Below, in pieces: positions 57,637-64,000 of a stretch of DNA of 64,000 nucleotides (positions are counted from its first letter, which is position 1; each line of letters starts with the position of its first letter). The notes beneath the pieces were generated by a model, which saw nothing but the letters and a program-made list of their open reading frames with translations, was not told the origin of the DNA and ran no database searches. The translations under genes were made by a program, and so were the position numbers. Location of the stretch: contig OY755179.1 in NCBI GenBank assembly GCA_963576735.1, positions 1,984,001-2,048,000 of the forward strand. The letters are read 5' to 3'. The stretch is from Bedellia somnulentella. Lineage: Eukaryota > Arthropoda > Insecta > Lepidoptera > Bedelliidae.

Positions 57637-60297
57637 GAATATGAAATTAATTTCAATGAAAATATTACTTTGAATGAATTTGAAATTGAAGTTAACCATC
57701 TAGATATATGTAAACAAACTGTAATCGATAAATTAATAGACAAATACAAATCAGTTTTCGCCAAGGACAAATATGACGTGGGTACAGTACGAGGTTATGA
57801 AGCTCATATAGACTTGACAGTAGATCGATACTGCTACAAACGTCCATACAGATGCACAACTGATGATAGAAAAGAAATTGAGAACCAAATATCAAAACTA
57901 TAAAAAAAAAACTTAATTGAGGAATCATATAGCCCTTTTGCTGCACCAGTCACCTTAGCATACAAGAAAGAAGATGGGAAAAGATCAAGATTGTGTATCG
58001 ATTTCCGAGAATTGAATAAAATAGTTGTCCCTCAATCACAGCCATTCCCGTTAATTGAAGACTTGATGGTAAAGACGGTTAACTGTGAGTATTATTCCAC
58101 TTTTGATATAAATTCAGCATTTTGGTCGATCCCCATGAGAATTCAAGATAGATATAAGACAGCTTTCGTCACGCAAGAAGGCCATTTTCAGTGGACATGT
58201 CTTCCATTTGGTTTAAAGACGGCTTCAGCTATTTTCCAAAGAATATTGAGAAATATAATAAGAAAATATAATCTCTCAGATTTTGCAGTGAATTTTATAG
58301 ACGATATTTTGGTTTTTTCTAAAAGTTTTGAAGAACACATAACACATATATCGAAACTACTAGACGCAATCTTAACAGAAGGATTTAGACTGAAATTCTC
58401 TAAATGTACCTTTGCAAAGGATCATGCCAAGTATTTGGGACACATAATAAAAAAAAATTCGGTTACACCTCTCAAAGATTATTTAACAGCTGTCAGGAAT
58501 TTCCCCATTCCAGAAACAAAGAAAAATATACGTCAGTTTCTGGGAAAAGTAAATTTTTATCATAAATTTATACCACACAATGCAATAATCCTAGAACCAT
58601 TACACAATTTGTTACGTAAAGATGTTAAATTTATATGGACTAAAGAATGCCAAAAATCATTTGATAAAATAAAAGATTTACTATGCTCAAAACCAATTTT
58701 GAAAATATTTGAACCAGAACAACCAATAAAAATATACACTGATGCCAGCATTCAAGGCGTGGGAGCAGTGTTAAAACAGGAAGATGAAAACGGAATAAAC
58801 AAGCCTGTAGCTTATTTCTCAAAGAAATTGACCGACACTCAAAAGAGAAAAAAGGCAATATATTTGGAATGTTTGGCGATTAAAGAGGCTGTAAAATATT
58901 GGCAACACTGGCTAATGAATAAAGAATTTATAGTATATTCAGATCATAAACCACTTGAAAATCTTAACATCAAGTCTAGAACCGATGAGGAACTGGGCGA
59001 TTTGACATATTACCTGTCTCAATACAATTTTAAGATAATATATAATCCAGGTAAGTCAAATCAAGAAGCGGATTGCTTAAGTAGAAATCCAGTCTTAGAA
59101 CATTATGAAAATACTGAAGATTTTTTGAAAGTTGTTAACCTAATAAGCATGCAAGATATTAAAAAGGACCAAGAAACAAATCTATATATACAAGACGGAA
59201 AATCAAAATCATTTATACTGGAAAATAATATTTATTACAAAAAGAATAAAAGAGGAAAAAAAATCGTACTTTCAGAAGCATTTAGTAAAACACTAATTAA
59301 AAATGTACATTACTTTTATTGCCATATTGGGAGAACCCAAATGATAAATAAAATAAATCCTTTCTATACAGCAAAGAATATCATCACAAATATCAAGAAA
59401 CTGTGTGATGAATGTGATATTTGTATTAAAAACAAATCAAGAAGGAATCCAAAATTTGGTTTGATGTCCCATTTAGGCCCAGCAACACGTCCTTTCGAAA
59501 TTGTATCGATTGACACAATTGGTGGCTTTGGAGGATCAAGATCTACAAAAAAATACTTACATCTTTTGGTTGACCATTTTACACGATATGCATACATTCT
59601 GACATCAAAAAATCAGAGCTCCAATGATTTTATCAAATTGGTTGAAAAAGTGACGCAAGACAATAACATAGATATGCTTTTAACAGACCAATATCCTGGC
59701 ATAAATTCCAAAGAATTTAAAGACTTCTTAAAAAAGAAAAATATAACAATGATATTTACTGCTGTGGACGCGCCATTTTCGAATGGTCTGAATGAAAGGC
59801 TGAACCAAACTTTAACCAATAGGATAAGGTGTAAAATAAATGAAAATGACAAAAAAACTGCATGGACAACTATTGCACAAAAATGTGTAGAAAGATACAA
59901 CGAAACGGAACATACAGTTACTAAGTTTACTCCAAAATATCTTTTGGAAGGAGAGAAAATGGATATTTTGCCACTGGAATTTAAATCAAGATGTACAGAA
60001 GAAGATCTAAAAAAAGACAGAGAACTAGCATTAAAAAATTCAATAAAATCCCATAACTATAATAAAAAAATATACGATCTAAAAAGAGAAGACTATAAAT
60101 TTGGAGTGGGTGATAAAGTATTTATAGAAAATGGAAATCGGCTAAATAGGAAGAAAATGGATGAATTGAGGATTGGGCCATATAAAATCCTAAGAAGGAT
60201 TTCAAATTCTATTTACGAGGTTGATGTTGGACATAAGAAGGCGGAGTCAAACTTATACCATATCACAAAGTTAACTCCAATAGTGAATAGCTTTTGA
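57637..60297 (+). pseudogene. pol: Pol part 2: RT, RNase H, integrase, with one stop
   Basis: The same frame runs to a TAA at 57901-57903 (after QISKL, before a ten-A run), then 57991-60297 is open for 768 codons. Motifs in order: LCIDFRELNK, FGLKTASAIFQR, the RT box FIDDILVFSK, RNase H KIYTDASIQGVGAVLKQ, the integrase HHCC finger (CHIGRTQ, CDECDIC), and the triad Asp in VSIDTIGG, Asp in LLTDQYPG and Glu in GLNERLNQTL. A GPYKIL motif is near the end. Without the single stop and frame change all enzymes would be present. Confidence 0.85.
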
Positions 60298-60339
60298 ACG
60301 AACAATCATCACGATGTTGTTCTCTCCGAGGGTGGGAGA

Positions 60340-60689
60340 TGTAAAGGATATCACCTCTTTACTTCCTATTTCTTAGTGTGTATGAAATCATTATTATCTA
60401 TGAAACTATTAGCTGTCAGTGTGACGTGATATAGATTTTAGAAGGAAAAAGTTAGAATATGTATCTTTAGAAAACCGTGAAAAACATTGTAAAATGTTAT
60501 AGTTAAAATATTATTTAATTAGAAGTAAAGGCTTTAAATGTTGTTTTTTGTTATTTCAGGTAAGCTTTTCTGTTTAAAATGTTTTAGTTGTAGTAAAACT
60601 TATATAAAAGTGTGATGCGAATAAAATAAATTTTGTTATTTCAGAAAACACAATTTCGTCTTTATTTCATCTGAACTAATATCATTATA
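60340..60689 (+). repeat. 3' LTR of second retroelement
   Basis: 350 bp, one difference from the 5' LTR (A versus T near 60463). The joined acceptor/donor word is at about 60554-60565. Confidence 0.88.
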
Positions 60690-60782
60690 TATGTATCCAG
60701 TTGGTAGGATAAGAACATGTACAAAACTACACATTACTTTCTTCTCGAAATGAATATTCAAATATATTTAGTAATAAATTTT

Positions 60783-60948
60783 TTGGCGATGCGGTTGGAG
60801 ACCCATCACTAACAACCTTTATTTTGCCATCTTTTCCCCACTCAAAATTCCAAAAGTGGCTGAGGAATTTCTAGTTCCTTAGCTTTGGCTACCCCTTCTA
60901 GGGATTTATAGCCGCGAGTATATGTATGTATGTATGTATGTATTTAGT
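60783..60948 (+). mobile_element. SINE-A, 5'-truncated
   Basis: It runs from GGCGATGCGGTTGGAGACCC to the TATGTATG tail. TATTTAGTA occurs on both sides, a likely target duplication. Confidence 0.8.
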
Positions 60949-61099
60949 AGTTAATTATATTAATTGTGGATGCATTACTGCGGGGAAGACTCGTTTCAAG
61001 TGAAAAAAGAACCTTTCATTATTGATTACCGAGAATGTTAGAAAAAGTTCAATTTCTAACAAAGAAATAATATTTAAAACATTCCGTAATTTGATACAA

Positions 61100-63538
61100 T
61101 TAATTTTTAACCGACTTCAAAAAAGGAGGTTCTCAGTTCGATTGTTTGTATGTATGTATGTTTGTATGTATGTATGTATAATTGTCCGCGATTATCTCGA
61201 GTTTGGCTTAAGCTATTTGGATTTTGGATGCGGTTTTCAGGACAGTATTCGTTACATTTAGGAGAAGGTTTTAGTGCCTTAACCGACCAAAAAAAGAAAG
61301 GAGGTTCTGTGTTTGACCTGTATGTATGTCTGTTGGTCCGCGATTATCTCACGTTTGGCTTAAGCTATTTGGATGCGGTTTTCAGAAAAGTATTCGTTAC
61401 ATTTAGGAGAAGGTTTTAGTGCCTTAACCGACCAAAAAAAGAAAGGAGGTTCTGTGTTTGACCTGTATGTATGTCTGTTGGTCCGCGATTATCTCACGTT
61501 TGGCTTAAGCTATTTGGATGCGGTTTTCAGAAAAGTATTCGTTACATTTAGGAGAAGGTTTTAGTGCCTTAACCGACCAAAAAAAGAAAGGAGGTTCTGT
61601 GTTTGACCTGTATGTATGTCTGTTGGTCCGCGATTATCTCACGTTTGGCTTAAGCTATTTGGATGCGGTTTTCAGAAAAGTATTCGTTACATTTAGGAGA
61701 AGATTTTAGTGCCTTAACCGACCAAAAAAAGAAAGGAGGTTCTGTGTTTGACCTGTATGTATGTCTGTTGGTCCGCGATTATCTCACGTTTGGCTTAAGC
61801 TATTTGGATGCGGTTTTCAGAAAAGTATTCGTTACATTTAGGAGAAGGTTTTAGTGCCTTGACCGACCAAAATAAGAAAGGAGGTTCTGTGTTTGACCTG
61901 TATGTATGTCTGTTGGTCCGCGATTATCTCACGTTTGGCTTAAGCTATTTGGATGCGGTTTTCAGAAAAGTATTCGTTACATTTAGAAGATGGGTTAAAA
62001 GTTCTTTAACCGACTCGAAAAAAAGGAGGTTTCTTAGTTTGAAATATAAGTATGTATGTAAAGTTATCAATACTAGACAGAAATTTATCAATATATGTTA
62101 ATAAAGTTTTTTTATTAGTAATAAACAGAGTTACTAAATTACTGAACAAAAAAGTATATAAAAACATGAATAAATTACTCTTAATTATATTAAAGAAAAA
62201 ATATATATTGCAACATCATGTTTTTCATCCTGGTCATTTCAATCAAGGCGCTTTCGTCATGGGGAATTTCTCGCTTTCGGAATGGTCTTAACCATTTAAG
62301 TAATTTCTTTGAATCTATATCACTTAAAGCCATCTCATCAAGGGATTTTACTCGACTCAACGCTACATATATATAAGAGAGTTTCTTCGCATTTGTGATA
62401 GGTGAACTTCTCTTTGCTCATCTGTTTCGGCAGCAAGAGCAGCACGCTGACGATCTCTCTCATTCTGAAGGGCAAGCACGAGTTATCGACACGATAACGG
62501 TTAGAATGAAATGGCAGTATACGATACTAAGTAAGTGCGTAAAAGATGGCTGCTTTATCCCACGCGATAACTAGTTTAAATACGGCTCGAGCTTGCCCTG
62601 CTGAAGTCTTTGTTTTTTTTCGATGGGTGTTTCGTTCTCCCTTACGCGACTTTTCCTTAAAGCATCCTTTGCTTTTCTATCTAGGCCCGCAGGTAAACAA
62701 AATAGTAACAAGTAAGCTAAAGTCATAATAACAAATATTATAACTACCTGTTAAAAAAACTATAAAATAAACGGACAGTAAAACTTATCTCTCAAAAACT
62801 ATCACTAATTCACTAAAAAAACTCAGAGTGATTTAAGAACTTATCACTAAAAAGTATAAAATAAAAAAGAAAAACAAAAACTTCAAATTAAAAACTAAAC
62901 AGAAGATTAAATATTATTATTTTTTATTTAAAAAAGAACCGCCTTCAAAAATCCAACTGAAAAGTATTAAATAATTTTTATTTATTTTATTATGTACAAC
63001 TCTATTCAACTTCTTCTTTTTGAAGTCGGTGCCAAACAGACAAATCCAAAATAAAAATTGCTACATAGAGAAAACCATACGAATAATAAAAAAAATCGCA
63101 TTAAAATTCATTTCGTAGTTTTACAGATTAAAGTATACATAAGGATGTCCGTATATCCCAGACAGGGAGAGAGAAAGCGACTTTGTTTTATACTATGTAG
63201 TGATTTAGATTCTCGACCGTATTTTTACAAAGTGTTAGAAGTATTGGTTGTGCCAACTCGGTGCATGCATGTCTCTGTCGAATTGTTAATTCCGTTAGTT
63301 TGAAATCTGATAATGTTACATAACCTAACCTAACGTTAGTTTACTACCTCGCTATCTATCTAAAATTATAATTTACTAGTATTTACAGTTTTACGGTGAC
63401 ATGTATATTATGATAATTTCTCTGCGGAGTGCGACGCATGCACACCAGGCTAAGCACCGCTCACTGTCCCCCAATTCCATCCTTTATAAAGCGACGTCGC
63501 TGCGAGCGGAAGAAATTTCTTGATTTTTGAGCGCGATT
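61100..63538 (+). mobile_element. Compound repeat X-Y-Z, copy 2 (forward)
   Basis: It starts TTTAACCGACTTCAAAAAAG, holds the 145-bp array, a decayed coding-like block (62230-62690, minus strand RENETP and ETDEQREVHLSQMR words), a small inverted-repeat insert (62470-62598), arm Y (62910-63045) and block Z (63090-63538). It is the inverted partner of 27780-30370. Confidence 0.7.
61228..62000 (+). repeat. 145-bp tandem array, about five and a half units
   Basis: Units repeat exactly every 145 bp (same point at 61373, 61518, 61663, 61808) and are almost identical. Each has AACCGACCAAAAAAAGAAAG, TTGGTCCGCGATTATCTCAC and TTGGATGCGGTTTTCAGAAA. Overlapping 63-codon frames are a by-product of the repeat. 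Confidence 0.92.
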
Positions 63539-63795
63539 AGGGATTGCAATCCGGTATAATTTTCAATCCGGCCGGATTTCACCGGATTGGCTCCAATCCG
63601 GCCGGATTTTAAAGTTACTTAGGGCCTAGTATTAGTGATTTTTAGTTTTGATAATAATACATATAAATAAAAATAAAATACGTATTTATGAAAAATTTAA
63701 TCATATTTATTTATTTCACTTTAAATTATATTTTTTGGTAATGTAATTTTTGGTACTATTTGTACTAAATGAAATTATGAGACTATTCTAAATAA
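63539..63795 (+). repeat. CCGGATT-rich fragment of unknown element
   Basis: AGGGATTGCAATCCGG starts a cluster of CAATCCGGCCGGATT words, several self-complementary, then AT-rich DNA. It could be one end of a DNA transposon; no partner end is seen. Confidence 0.45.
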
Positions 63796-64000
63796 TAAAC
63801 ATAACATAACATAAACGTTCACGCCGAATATCCCCGAAGGGGTTGGCAGAGGTACTAATACTTCTGAACATCGCGTGACTTTGTCACCTGGTGTTCAGAG
63901 TACCCACGTTTTGCATGGACAGTGTACTCACGTGATAGGGGGCAGGCCTATCGCCGTTTTGTACGAATACACTGTCACATGACTAAGTACAACTCAGCCA
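63796..64000 (-). mobile_element. SINE-B, cut by the window edge
   Basis: CATAACATAACATAAACGTT and ACGCCGAATATCCCCGAAGG start the 3' side of a minus-strand copy. It runs off the right edge at CAACTCAGCCA. Confidence 0.88.

Larger units (their letters stand above)
55615..60689 (+). mobile_element. Second Ty3-type LTR retrotransposon, 5,075 bp, no env
   Basis: 350-bp LTRs differ at one position by eye. TATG is present on both outer sides (55611-55614, 60690-60693). The order is LTR, gag, pol, polypurine tract (GAGGGTGGGAGA), LTR. No TGG-type primer site follows the 5' LTR. gag is open; pol has one frame change and one stop. It is young but probably defective in this assembly. It lies 1 kb past the CCDC170 stop. 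Confidence 0.88.

Noticed and set aside
61373..62101. Series of 63-97-codon frames as a gene family
   Set aside because: They recur every 145 bp, overlap one another and arise from the tandem repeat; none has independent support.

Overview
This window looks like a moth or butterfly (Lepidoptera) genome segment. The evidence is intron-rich genes with GT-AG splice sites, an aubergine/Siwi-type Piwi gene, and a dense load of SINEs, RTE-, CR1/Jockey-, BEL-, Ty3-, Transib- and mariner-like elements. All family calls come from reading the sequence; no database search was run.

Layout. 1-2190: remains of a minus-strand BEL/Pao retroelement and a hairpin-bearing tandem repeat. 2194-11808: the last seven coding exons of a plus-strand Piwi gene (MID/PIWI part, 330 codons plus stop), with all four likely catalytic positions kept. 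The third exon's 3' end and its splice donor are amplified 16 times as a perfect 70-bp tandem array. Further introns carry an inverted pair of DNA elements, a truncated LINE, SINEs and a 20/21-bp minisatellite. 11809-14539: degenerate copies of the Piwi terminal exon, then nested SINEs. 14540-23046: a complete, apparently very young env-bearing Ty3-type endogenous retrovirus. Its 308-bp LTRs are identical by eye, it has a 4-bp target duplication, a tRNA-Leu-type primer site, open gag, pol and env, a -1 frameshift signal at gag/pol and a splice pair for env. It sits inside an older SINE, 2.7 kb past the Piwi stop codon.

23599-54620: a 12-exon gene (738 codons plus stop, 31 kb) that I recognise as a CCDC170 homologue, with X-box-like (RFX) motifs about 70-100 bp before the start codon. 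Its introns hold most of the other elements: two tandem copies of a ~0.95-kb repeat, a ~2.5-kb compound repeat with an inverted partner at 61-63.5 kb, a CR1/Jockey-group LINE with a frameshift, one LINE nested in another, a Transib element with RSS-like CACAGTG ends and TGCTG duplications, and a mariner/Tc1-group transposon with very long inverted ends.

55615-60689: a second Ty3-type retroelement with 350-bp LTRs differing at one position, a gag ORF, a pol broken by one frame change and one stop, a canonical A-AAA-AAC slip site, and no env. 60690-64000: SINEs and the second copy of the compound repeat with a 145-bp tandem array.

How the parts relate. Piwi proteins of this class silence transposons using piRNAs, so a young retrovirus beside a Piwi gene whose own introns are full of inverted and tandem repeats is a notable arrangement. 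Whether it matters functionally is inference. A second theme is that both host genes show local exon-fragment duplication and SINE insertions at or very near splice sites.
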